IMG/VR virus record: IMGVR_UViG_3300046011_007348
Location: 1-64,000 of that record
DNA: 64,000 nucleotides
Source: a virus
Strand: one strand, 5' to 3'
Below are positions 26,063 to 33,286 of the stretch, one piece after another (position 1 is the first letter of the stretch; every line of letters starts with the position of its first letter). The position numbers and the translations under genes were made by a program. Under the pieces are notes generated by a model, which was not told where the DNA came from, made no database searches, and saw nothing but the letters and a program-made list of their open reading frames with translations.

Positions 26063-27186
26063 TGTAAATCACTCCAACTATCTGTAAATGTACAATTCCC
26101 TTCCATAACTCTAACAGTGTCTCCGTTATTCAATCTAACTAATATTTCATATCCATATTCTCCATCCATATCGTAAAATTCAGCGCTGTTTACGTATAAT
26201 TCTAAACTAATTGTGTTGAATGGTATTACTCCAACCATGAATTTGGAATAAGGAGGGATGATAACATTACCTTCGGGTGCCAAAAGTTTTACTGTTGGTG
26301 TAGTTAATGCAGTAGGAGGGATTCCTACAAAATTTTCCTTGAAAGCTACTGCTCCTACATATTTCCATTCTTTATCAACATTAGAATAAGATTGAACATA
26401 CAATCTTGTATTTGCAGTCATTGCGGGTAAACCTAAATACCAGCCTTGGATGCTTACATCTACTCCTGTTGTATTAGTTGAGTTAATCGCTATATCCGCA
26501 CTTCCGTTGTTTAAGTAACCATGACTATTTGTAACATAACAGTTGTAGCCATTAAGAGTGCCAGCGACAACTGTTTCTCTAATTTCAATACTTGTTTGTC
26601 CAGCATTTACAGTGTTTGCTACTGTAACTCCTGTTACTAATGTACCACTTGTAAAAGCAAGTATACTGCCAGCGGGGATTTGTTGAGTTACGCCTGTTAC
26701 ATTTAATGTATTTGATGTATTGCTAGTTACATTTACAGTAAAGCTGCTTGCTACATTAGCATGAAACGCAGCCACTGATGCAGAACGATTAAATATTCTA
26801 GCTTCACTAACTGTTTTAGTTGCATTAGAACTTAAAACAAGAGTAGAGTCAGTAACAGCGTCTACTTTAGCAATTGCAACAGCGCCTTCAATAATTACTT
26901 TATCCCCAACTCTAACAGGCAGTAAAGACAATATTTTACTTTTGTCAGCTGTAGCAGGATATGCTTTAATTTGTACATTTGGGGTGTTAATTGTAGTAGA
27001 TGCAGTAAATCGTTTAACTAAACTAAATCCCGGAGATTTACGTCGAACTTCTCCAAATACCAAAGCATTTGCAAAGTTCATGCCATAACTACCTGTTACA
27101 GTTAAATTAAATCTAGCTGTCTCACCTTTTTTAAGTAATAAATCTAATTTTTGTGTATTAAACTGAGGTTTAAATGGTTCAGTCAT
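26059..27186 (-). CDS. Virion structural protein heading the fibre operon
   Basis: 375 residues, beta-rich (LVLSSNATKTVSEARI, VRVGDKVIIEGAVAIAKVD). The end, GYEILVRLNNGDTVRVMEG, looks like a compact beta-domain. It is first of the structural genes in the reverse cassette and overlaps the XRE gene by eight bases. It may connect fibres to the tail or coat the particle, but no family match is recognised. Confidence 0.55.
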   Translation of the reverse strand: MTEPFKPQFNTQKLDLLLKKGETARFNLTVTGSYGMNFANALVFGEVRRKSPGFSLVKRFTASTTINTPNVQIKAYPATADKSKILSLLPVRVGDKVIIEGAVAIAKVDAVTDSTLVLSSNATKTVSEARIFNRSASVAAFHANVASSFTVNVTSNTSNTLNVTGVTQQIPAGSILAFTSGTLVTGVTVANTVNAGQTSIEIRETVVAGTLNGYNCYVTNSHGYLNNGSADIAINSTNTTGVDVSIQGWYLGLPAMTANTRLYVQSYSNVDKEWKYVGAVAFKENFVGIPPTALTTPTVKLLAPEGNVIIPPYSKFMVGVIPFNTISLELYVNSAEFYDMDGEYGYEILVRLNNGDTVRVMEGNCTFTDSWSDLQ

Positions 27187-27385
27187 AATCTAATTCCAAT
27201 AAATAAGACGGACTAATTTCCAATACTTTAGCTATTTTTTTAATTAAGCAAGCACGTTTAATTCCATTACTTTCCGCCCTAACGAGAGTCATGCGGCTAA
27301 CTCCAATACAATTTGCTAGTTGTTGGCAACTAAAACCTTTTTCAATTCTACATTTTTTTAAATAGCTTCCCTGCCTTTTGGACAT
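27179..27385 (-). CDS. XRE/Cro-CI type DNA-binding protein
   Basis: A 68-residue single helix-turn-helix protein: RIEKGFSCQQLANCIGVSR is the first two helices with the recognition helix after GVSR, and the chain ends in a helix (SPSYLLELD). It heads the reverse-strand fibre operon and faces the capsid gene across 95 bases that hold a TATAAT box and an 11-bp inverted repeat, a possible target. It likely controls the fibre cassette, the capsid gene or both; this is inferred from position. Confidence 0.75.
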   Translation of the reverse strand: MSKRQGSYLKKCRIEKGFSCQQLANCIGVSRMTLVRAESNGIKRACLIKKIAKVLEISPSYLLELDYD

Positions 27386-27428
27386 AATTTAATACCATAA
27401 AAGATACAGCTACAATAATTATTGCCAT

Positions 27429-27476
27429 TATAATTAGCGAGAATAGTTTAAGCTAAAAACAAGTGTTTTAGCTTAA
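27429..27476 (+). promoter_or_regulatory. Promoter -10 and inverted repeat next to the capsid start
   Basis: A TATAAT box at 27429-27434 has only a weak -35 candidate (TACAGC, 27405). About 14 bases downstream, TTAAGCTAAAA (27448-27458) pairs perfectly with TTTTAGCTTAA (27466-27476), four bases before the capsid ATG, and no ribosome site lies between. It could be an operator for the divergent XRE protein or a 5' hairpin in the capsid mRNA. Confidence 0.6.
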
Positions 27477-27480
27477 TTGT

Positions 27481-29229
27481 ATGTCACGGAAATTTATAAA
27501 AGAATTATCAGAACAGCAAGTCATAGATTCAATTAATCAAGCAAAAAGAGAAAAAATGTCAGACAAACCAAAAGGATTTGCTATTGCCAACTCCGTCAAG
27601 ATTCAAGACAGCGTATCAGTAGAATCTACTACAGATGTTTCAGCTCCTGCACCTACTCCTGCTCCTGAGCATGATGCGCCCAAGCCTTTGTCTTTAGACG
27701 ACGTTGAACGTGTTTTATCTGTTCATTTAGATAAAATGCAATCTTCTTTAGAAGCGGAAAAACAAGCTAAAGCAGAATTAGAAGCTGCTTTACAAAAAGA
27801 ACGTGCTGAAAAGGACGCTCTTAAGTCTCAACTAGATACAGCGAGATTAGCTGAAAAAGTATTAAATGATATTGGTAGAATGCAAGGAAAAACTGAAAAC
27901 GTTTCTGTTCCTAATGTTAATAGAGTAATAACATCTAAAGCAGATGCGCCACAAGGTGCTTTAAAAGATTGGTTTAACATTTTTGATGACTGCTCCAAAG
28001 TTATCAAAGTACGCGCCAATGGCTCCCAGTATGTTACTCAAGACAACAGGCAGTTGAATCAATTTGTTAAAGAAAACAAAGCAGCTGTTATTAAAGACTT
28101 AGAGTCTTGGGCAAAAGCCAATGGTATGTTGCGTGGTTCTTCTACCATTTCCAAGGATGCTGCAACAGTTGGTGGAGACATCCAAGGCGGATTTTTGTCT
28201 GTTTTGTCATCGATTATGCGTACCAACAATCGTCAAGGATTTATCTTTTGGCAATTTGCTAATACTGTAATTGATTTTGGTAAAGGATTGGGAGACAACA
28301 TTAAGATTCCTAGAGCGGCTTATTTACCTGCTCCTAACGCTCCTGAGGACAGATTATTGTCAAGTGCTGGTGCGTATACTCGTATTGACTCTGGTAATCA
28401 AAATTTATCCACTGGAGTTGTAACAGCTCAGTTAAGTGAATGGGGTTTAGGACGTAATTCCCAATATCCTCCTGTTACTTTAGTTAGCTTTGTAACTGCC
28501 TATTCAATGATTGAATTGTTGTCAATTTTGAATAGAAACTTAATGCGAGATTACTACGCATGGGAAGATTTGCAGATTAGAAGCTTGTGGACTGGCACAA
28601 CTCGTGTTGTTTACAATGATAAAAACGCTGTTACCACTGCGATTGGTGATGTTGCTACTGCTGGAGATGATGGAACTTTATCTCGCAAATTCTTAGCGTC
28701 TCTGTATGGTTACATGAAAGAGCTACAGATTCCTCCATTTGCTGGTAACAAGTATGGCTTGGTAGTTAACAGCACAGCTTTGACTCAATTAAAAATTAGC
28801 TATGACACTTTGTGGCATGCTGCTAGTCCTAGCGAATTGCAAGCCTTGACAGAGTTCTTAAATCCTGTTCTAATCTCTCCTGGTGAGACAGATAAGCTAA
28901 CTGGATATTGTGGAGATTTTGAGAACTTCATGATTTTCGAGACTAATGCTTATGGTGTTGGTGGTAGCGGCGCTCCCGGCGTTCAAACAGAAAGCAGCAA
29001 AGTCACTCACACTAGCTTTGCTTTTGGTTCTGACACAATCGGACGTGGCATCGGCACTGAAATGGAAGTTCGCTTTGATGATGACACTGATTTTGGACGT
29101 GCTACTAGAACTATCTGGCGCTCTGAAGAAGGATTTGTTCAAATGGATGTTGATGGTGCAGGAGACAGTAGTGCTGTCCCACAACAACTTAGAGTTATCA
29201 AAGTTAACACACTCAAAACCGCAGTTTAA
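27481..29229 (+). CDS. Major capsid protein with N-terminal scaffold-like region
   Basis: 582 residues, HK97-like in layout. Residues 1-135 are a charged coiled coil (DVERVLSVHLDKMQSSLEAE, then EAALQKERAEKDALKSQLD), similar to the delta-domain that acts as internal scaffold and is cut off by the prohead protease. From about 160 the body contains GGDIQGGFLSVLSSIM, DYYAWEDLQIRSLWTG, FAGNKYGLVVNSTALT and a late FGRATRTIWRSEEGFV, typical of major capsid folds. The ATG abuts a hairpin and lacks a Shine-Dalgarno site. Its normal partner, the protease, lies across the reverse-strand cassette. Confidence 0.85.
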   Translation: MSRKFIKELSEQQVIDSINQAKREKMSDKPKGFAIANSVKIQDSVSVESTTDVSAPAPTPAPEHDAPKPLSLDDVERVLSVHLDKMQSSLEAEKQAKAELEAALQKERAEKDALKSQLDTARLAEKVLNDIGRMQGKTENVSVPNVNRVITSKADAPQGALKDWFNIFDDCSKVIKVRANGSQYVTQDNRQLNQFVKENKAAVIKDLESWAKANGMLRGSSTISKDAATVGGDIQGGFLSVLSSIMRTNNRQGFIFWQFANTVIDFGKGLGDNIKIPRAAYLPAPNAPEDRLLSSAGAYTRIDSGNQNLSTGVVTAQLSEWGLGRNSQYPPVTLVSFVTAYSMIELLSILNRNLMRDYYAWEDLQIRSLWTGTTRVVYNDKNAVTTAIGDVATAGDDGTLSRKFLASLYGYMKELQIPPFAGNKYGLVVNSTALTQLKISYDTLWHAASPSELQALTEFLNPVLISPGETDKLTGYCGDFENFMIFETNAYGVGGSGAPGVQTESSKVTHTSFAFGSDTIGRGIGTEMEVRFDDDTDFGRATRTIWRSEEGFVQMDVDGAGDSSAVPQQLRVIKVNTLKTAV

Positions 29230-29243
29230 TATTGATATTTCCT

Positions 29244-29474
29244 ATGACAGAACAAGATGAAAATAAGGAAATAATCAAAGAAGCCAAAGAGGTAAAGGAG
29301 TCAAGGAAAAAAACATCTACGGCTCCTACCCCAGCTTTTCAGCATCCTGGCTTTGACTCACAGTTCAAATGTTTGTTGTGTGGGCAATTTAGAACTAATT
29401 TGGTTGGTACAATATTTTGCCCAGAGTATTTAAAAGAATGTCCTAGATTTGTGGAGGATAGACGCAATGCCTAA
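29244..29474 (+). CDS. Small zinc-finger-like protein
   Basis: 76 residues with C43-x2-C46, C59 and C66, a likely four-Cys metal site, after a Lys/Glu-rich N-terminus. It lies between the capsid gene and the next structural gene, overlapping the latter. The ATG at 29244 is chosen; an earlier TTG in frame is less likely. Function unknown; a head-associated or regulatory role is possible. Confidence 0.6.
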   Translation: MTEQDENKEIIKEAKEVKESRKKTSTAPTPAFQHPGFDSQFKCLLCGQFRTNLVGTIFCPEYLKECPRFVEDRRNA

Positions 29475-29886
29475 GTTGAATACAATACCAGCTAGAGTTC
29501 AAACTGACTCTGTTGGTGGAATCGTTAAAGTTATTTATGATTTTGCTGATGTAGGCGGGAAAATTGGGAACATTCCATTAGAGCTAGAATTACCCCCTGG
29601 CTCCATTATTCATCGTGGTTTTATAGACGTTGTCACTACTATAACAAGTGGTGGTAGCGCTACAGTTGGATTAAGTTTCATCAATAATGCGTCATCTCCA
29701 GTGGCGCAATCTATCTATACTGCTACAGCAATTGCTTCTGTAACAGGAGTTGTAGCTTTAACTGCTAACACTACACCAGTTAAATTAGCTGGCGGTACTA
29801 AATCTGCGCTTAATTTAGTAGTAGCTACTGCTGATTTAACCGCTGGCAAAGCTAACATTTATTTGCAATACTTCGGGGTTGCTTAA
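29467..29886 (+). CDS. Probable capsid decoration or other head structural protein
   Basis: 139 residues, Thr/Ala/Gly-rich and beta-patterned (GFIDVVTTITSGGSATVGLS), the composition of head decoration or stabilisation proteins that follow the capsid gene. The ATG at 29467 is preceded by GGAGGA and overlaps the upstream gene. It resembles in style the 172-residue protein at 43955 (Thr/Ala-rich, I-x-V strands), but no clear homology is seen. Confidence 0.55.
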   Translation: MPKLNTIPARVQTDSVGGIVKVIYDFADVGGKIGNIPLELELPPGSIIHRGFIDVVTTITSGGSATVGLSFINNASSPVAQSIYTATAIASVTGVVALTANTTPVKLAGGTKSALNLVVATADLTAGKANIYLQYFGVA

Positions 29887-29887
29887 T

Positions 29888-30601
29888 ATGCCGTGGCTCT
29901 CTAATCAAGACTGTATTAGTTATGCTCCCAGCATTACTTTGACTGGAGAGCCATTGACTACTGCAATAACTTTAGCTCAAAGTTTAGTGGAAGGAGTTAA
30001 TGGCTCTAACCGTCCATTAGCTCTAACAGAATTTACTAAAATTTTGTCTATACCAAATACTGGAAGAGTGATTGTGCCAATACGTCCACTACTTCCTTCT
30101 CCTGCTCCTGTAATAGAATTAAGAGGGAGTGATACTCCGCCTCGCTTTGGTGTTTATTCTTTACAAGAATGGGAATTACTTACTTTAGATAAAGATTATA
30201 TTATTGATTACGATAACAATGAAGTTGGCTTATTGTCTCTTAGTCGAGTGTTAAGACATGAATATTTTTATCACACTGGATTTAGGAGATATAGTCGCAG
30301 TCCAACAGTTCCTAGACTAAAAAAACAACTTAAAATTACTTATTATTCTGGTTTTAATTTTACAACTAACACAGAGGAAGTTGTAATACTAAAACGTGCT
30401 TTAGCTAGTATTGTGGCTATGAGAATTTCTCCTCAATCACAGGGAGTAAAATCTGTAGATGTTTCTGACGAGAAGTACAAAGTAGAGTATGCATCACAGT
30501 CAGATTATCTTGGAATAAGTGGCAACAAAACTAGTGGTAGCCCAATAAATGAGTTATTATCAATATTTAGAAAATATCGCCCAAGTGAGTACACGTCATG
30601 A
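29888..30601 (+). CDS. Head-tail connector protein (gp6/gp15-like position)
   Basis: 237 residues. The later helical part (EEVVILKRALASIVAMRISP) after a beta-rich Tyr-laden segment (KDYIIDYDNNEVGLLSLSR, LKITYYSGFNF) is typical of connector proteins that follow the capsid gene. The ATG at 29888 is taken over a TTG nine bases upstream. It overlaps the next gene (ATGA), as connector genes do. Assignment is from order and secondary-structure pattern. Confidence 0.6.
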   Translation: MPWLSNQDCISYAPSITLTGEPLTTAITLAQSLVEGVNGSNRPLALTEFTKILSIPNTGRVIVPIRPLLPSPAPVIELRGSDTPPRFGVYSLQEWELLTLDKDYIIDYDNNEVGLLSLSRVLRHEYFYHTGFRRYSRSPTVPRLKKQLKITYYSGFNFTTNTEEVVILKRALASIVAMRISPQSQGVKSVDVSDEKYKVEYASQSDYLGISGNKTSGSPINELLSIFRKYRPSEYTS

Positions 30602-31038
30602 ATATTGAGCAACTTGTCAGTGGCGCGTTAGAACATTTGCCCGATAATTATTTTAGTACAGTTAATTTAGAGTTAAAATTCAACGTTGGCAGTGGTAGTT
30701 TTACAGTAGATCCAGAGACTGGGAATTATGTTCAATCATCTACTCCTACTACACTATTAGTTTCTGCAACTGAATACAAAGATCCAAAAGTGCTGCAAAT
30801 GCCTGGCAGCTACAGTACTAGCTTAATCCAAGTCGAAGGACGGCTGAGTAATCCAAAATTGATGCCAACTACAATCACTGTTCAATCTGTTGGTACAGCT
30901 AAACTAACTAATAACGATGGTTCTATATTTCAAGGAACTTGGAAGTTCATAGCTATTACACAGAACAGAATAAATGCTTACACAACTAAAAGAGGTACGT
31001 TAATACGAGGTACTATAACGCTGCCAACAGCAGTCTAA
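30598..31038 (+). CDS. Head-tail joining protein
   Basis: 146 residues, beta-rich (VQSVGTAKLTNNDGSIF then GTWKFIAITQNRINAYT). Following the connector in an ATGA overlap, and preceding gp10-like and tail-completion genes (after the reverse-strand sigma gene), it fits the head-tail stopper position. No family motif is recognised, so the role is inferred from order. Confidence 0.5.
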   Translation: MNIEQLVSGALEHLPDNYFSTVNLELKFNVGSGSFTVDPETGNYVQSSTPTTLLVSATEYKDPKVLQMPGSYSTSLIQVEGRLSNPKLMPTTITVQSVGTAKLTNNDGSIFQGTWKFIAITQNRINAYTTKRGTLIRGTITLPTAV

Positions 31039-31057
31039 ATAATTTTTCAGAAAACTA

Positions 31058-31086
31058 TTGACAGGGATAAAATAGGATGCTATATT
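31058..31086 (+). promoter_or_regulatory. Strong sigma70-type promoter
   Basis: TTGACA, a 17-base spacer, then TATATT. It lies after the joining gene and reads into the leader of the DUF3310 gene. Confidence 0.85.
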
Positions 31087-31117
31087 AATTTTATTCGATA
31101 AGCAATAGGCAAATTCT

Positions 31118-31165
31118 ATGTTTGATTACGATTATCCCGAACGGGATAAAAAAGACAAACAGTAA
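31118..31165 (+). CDS. Possible 15-residue leader peptide
   Basis: ATG at 31118 opens a 15-codon frame (MFDYDYPERDKKDKQ) that ends at 31165 inside the leader between the promoter and a terminator hairpin. It is Asp/Lys/Tyr-rich and has no strong ribosome site. A leader peptide is only one option; it may be chance. Confidence 0.3.
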   Translation: MFDYDYPERDKKDKQ

Positions 31166-31210
31166 GCTCTAACTTACTAACTTGCAATAGCTACACCACA
31201 ACACAAATGG

Positions 31211-31233
31211 GGCCTCCGCAAGGAGGTTTTTTT
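31211..31233 (+). promoter_or_regulatory. Terminator-like hairpin that also covers the ribosome site
   Basis: A stem of CCTCC/GGAGG (31213-31217 / 31222-31226) with a GCAA loop, extendable by two G-U pairs, is followed by seven Ts. The GGAGG arm is the Shine-Dalgarno site for the ATG at 31237. So folding both ends transcription and hides the ribosome site: an attenuator or translational switch. Confidence 0.65.
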
Positions 31234-31236
31234 ATT

Positions 31237-31455
31237 ATGTCAAACGTAGATCACCCACAGCATTACACAGCAAGTTCAGTTGAATGCATTGATGCAATTG
31301 CAGCAGCTTTATCTCCGGAAGAGCTAAGAGGATTCATCAAAGGCAATGTCATCAAATACTTATGGAGAAGCGAACACAAGAATGGTAATGAAGATTTACA
31401 GAAAGCTTTATGGTACTTAAATTGGTATGTCAATAAAATCAAAAATCCATCATAG
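31237..31455 (+). CDS. DUF3310-family protein
   Basis: 72 residues. The start SNVDHPQHYTASSVECIDAI and end GNVIKYLWRSEHKNGNEDLQKALWYLNWYV match the DUF3310 family, widespread small phage proteins of unproven function sometimes annotated as nucleotide kinase-like. The ATG at 31237 has a GGAGG site ten bases upstream, which sits in a terminator-like hairpin. It converges with the sigma gene, overlapping its end by 17 bases. Confidence 0.8.
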   Translation: MSNVDHPQHYTASSVECIDAIAAALSPEELRGFIKGNVIKYLWRSEHKNGNEDLQKALWYLNWYVNKIKNPS

Positions 31456-32395
31456 AGTTTTTGTGTAATTTTCCATTTACCACCTTATATTGCTTTAGCC
31501 AGTTATAGGCAGTAGATTGGCAAACACCTAAATAGAGTTTGCACCATGCGAATGATTTGCCATTAGAAAGTGCGTTTAAGACTGTTATCTTGACATTGTC
31601 ATCGTAAGAAGGCCTGCCAATTTGTAATGGATTTTCAACAAACTGACTTTGGCAACTTTTGCATAAATATTGCTGCCTATTTCCTCTTTTCCCGTTCTTG
31701 ACAACATTTTTGCTTAAACAGCTAGGACAAACAACAATATCGTTGACTACATTTTTAAGTAGTTCTATACCTTCAGATTCTAGTTGTTTAATTTGGTATA
31801 CTGACAAATTTAATAATGACTTAATATCTTGTATTTTATAATCTTCAATATAAATTAATCTAAGTATTTGTGCGTGCTTGCTTGGAATTTTAGCTAGTAT
31901 TATCTCTAATTCATCGATAGTAGAGTTATCAAAGTAACTGATTTCAGGAAGTTCTATGTGAATTTTATCATGAGCTATCGCAGCTTCTTTGGCGGTTAAT
32001 TCTGAAATAGTCAAGTCCCTAGCTGATTGTTCATAAGTAATGCCTTTCTTTTTAGCATTACGCATTATTTTCTGATAAATGTCTTGGATATTCCTAGGGA
32101 TTTTAACTAATCTGTCCTTGTCCCGCAGGAACATTAGCATATATCCATTTATAAAAGGAACAGCAAAGCTGGACAACTTTTTAGACTTTTCAGGATTATA
32201 TCTTTCAATAGCTTGAATTAATCCTAGACACCCAATTTGTACTAAATCCTCTAATGGAACAGAGCAAGACTTCTGGACTTTTTGAGCAACAGAGTAGACA
32301 AGTCCTAAATTCTTTTCTACAATCTTATTTCTTATTTTTATGTCTTTACTCTCGTAGTATTTGATTAGCAGCTGTTGGTTAACATCAAAATTCAT
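31439..32395 (-). CDS. Sigma-70 family factor fused to an InsA-like zinc ribbon and helix-turn-helix
   Basis: 318 residues. Residues 1-110 carry sigma region 2 (NLGLVYSVAQKVQ, LEDLVQIGCLGLIQAIERYN, FAVPFINGYMLMFL, VKIPRNIQDIYQKI) and residues 110-215 regions 3 and 4 (ILRLIYIEDYKIQDIKSLL). From 220 on, C223-x2-C226 with C245-x2-C248 in V-x-K-N-G-K and Y-L-C-K-S-C matches the zinc ribbon of IS1-family InsA, and SNGKSFAWCKLYLGVCQST then AYNWLKQY is its helix-turn-helix. No sigma factor with this tail is known to me. GTG at 32398 precedes ATG at 32395; ATG is chosen. It probably directs RNA polymerase to phage promoters. Confidence 0.85.
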   Translation of the reverse strand: MNFDVNQQLLIKYYESKDIKIRNKIVEKNLGLVYSVAQKVQKSCSVPLEDLVQIGCLGLIQAIERYNPEKSKKLSSFAVPFINGYMLMFLRDKDRLVKIPRNIQDIYQKIMRNAKKKGITYEQSARDLTISELTAKEAAIAHDKIHIELPEISYFDNSTIDELEIILAKIPSKHAQILRLIYIEDYKIQDIKSLLNLSVYQIKQLESEGIELLKNVVNDIVVCPSCLSKNVVKNGKRGNRQQYLCKSCQSQFVENPLQIGRPSYDDNVKITVLNALSNGKSFAWCKLYLGVCQSTAYNWLKQYKVVNGKLHKNSMMDF

Positions 32396-32469
32396 CACAT
32401 TAACACAAATGTTACATATTTATGTTACTTTAAAAATGGCAACTTTATAGGTAAACTATTCAGGAAACT

Positions 32470-32877
32470 ATGAAAGCTATTTGGAATAAAAATATTAATA
32501 TTTCTCCTAAGACTGCTACTTATACTTGGAGTGCAAATTACGCTCCTATTGTTCATGAAGGCGGTACGAGAAAGGATGGAAGTGATTTACCTGCTCGTCC
32601 CTGGGTTTGGAGAACCGTAGGATTAAATGGACAGGAAAGACGTTATGATATTGTACAGGATTTCAATGATAAAATACGTACAGCAAATAGTTTCGATGAA
32701 TTGTTTGAGGACATTGCAACTGAACTTAATAGTGAATTTAGGAAGACTATAGAAGCTGAAATATTTGCATGGGATGCAACGACAAAAAGGAAAAATAGCT
32801 CTACAGTTACGTCTCCAAGAAATATTGTTGATTTAGGAAATTTAAGAAACTCTCAATCTATGTCTATACAGCCATGA
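32470..32877 (+). CDS. HK97 gp10-like tail completion protein
   Basis: 135 residues. YAPIVHEGGTRKDGSDLPAR followed by PW is the signature of the HK97 gp10-like family, in which a Y-A-x-x-V-H-E-G strand precedes a loop and R-P-W. These proteins act at the tail end that joins the head. It follows the sigma gene divergently and overlaps the next gene (ATGA). The N-terminal strand and C-terminal helix fit the fold. Confidence 0.75.
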   Translation: MKAIWNKNINISPKTATYTWSANYAPIVHEGGTRKDGSDLPARPWVWRTVGLNGQERRYDIVQDFNDKIRTANSFDELFEDIATELNSEFRKTIEAEIFAWDATTKRKNSSTVTSPRNIVDLGNLRNSQSMSIQP

Positions 32878-33248
32878 ATGTAGCTGAATTAAACACACAA
32901 CTAAGAACGCTATTAAGCACAGAGTTAGGAGTATACAGCAACGGTACTCCTAGTATTTGGGTGTATGGTTCAACAAGCAGTCCACCATCTGTAAGTAATG
33001 GATTGGAGTGCTTAATACGTCAGAATCCGATTGGATATGCCGGCGGATCTAGTGCTGGGCAAAGATATAAACCGCAGCAGTGGGAGATAATTCTTAAGAA
33101 TTGGAAGCGAGATTCTAATTTAATAAAAGCAATATCTAAAATAGAGCAACGTTATTGTGTTATGTCTTTGACACACATACCATTTAGCAATGAATTTATA
33201 GAACAGGCAACTATTTTTATTAAAGATCCAATTTTTATTAACACTTAG
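32874..33248 (+). CDS. Tail terminator / tail completion protein
   Basis: 124 residues. The early helix (NVAELNTQLRTLLSTE) and the strand QQWEIILKNWKRD fit the small alpha/beta tail terminator that caps the tube. It overlaps the gp10-like gene and comes just before the tail-tube genes, the expected order. No single diagnostic residue is visible. Confidence 0.6.
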   Translation: MNVAELNTQLRTLLSTELGVYSNGTPSIWVYGSTSSPPSVSNGLECLIRQNPIGYAGGSSAGQRYKPQQWEIILKNWKRDSNLIKAISKIEQRYCVMSLTHIPFSNEFIEQATIFIKDPIFINT

Positions 33249-33286
33249 TCTTGGCAACTATTACAAAAGAAGTATAGGGGATTTAT

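Noticed and set aside
17590-27186. A diversity-generating retroelement linked to the fibre genes
   Set aside because: No reverse transcriptase gene and no template/variable repeat pair was seen in the window.
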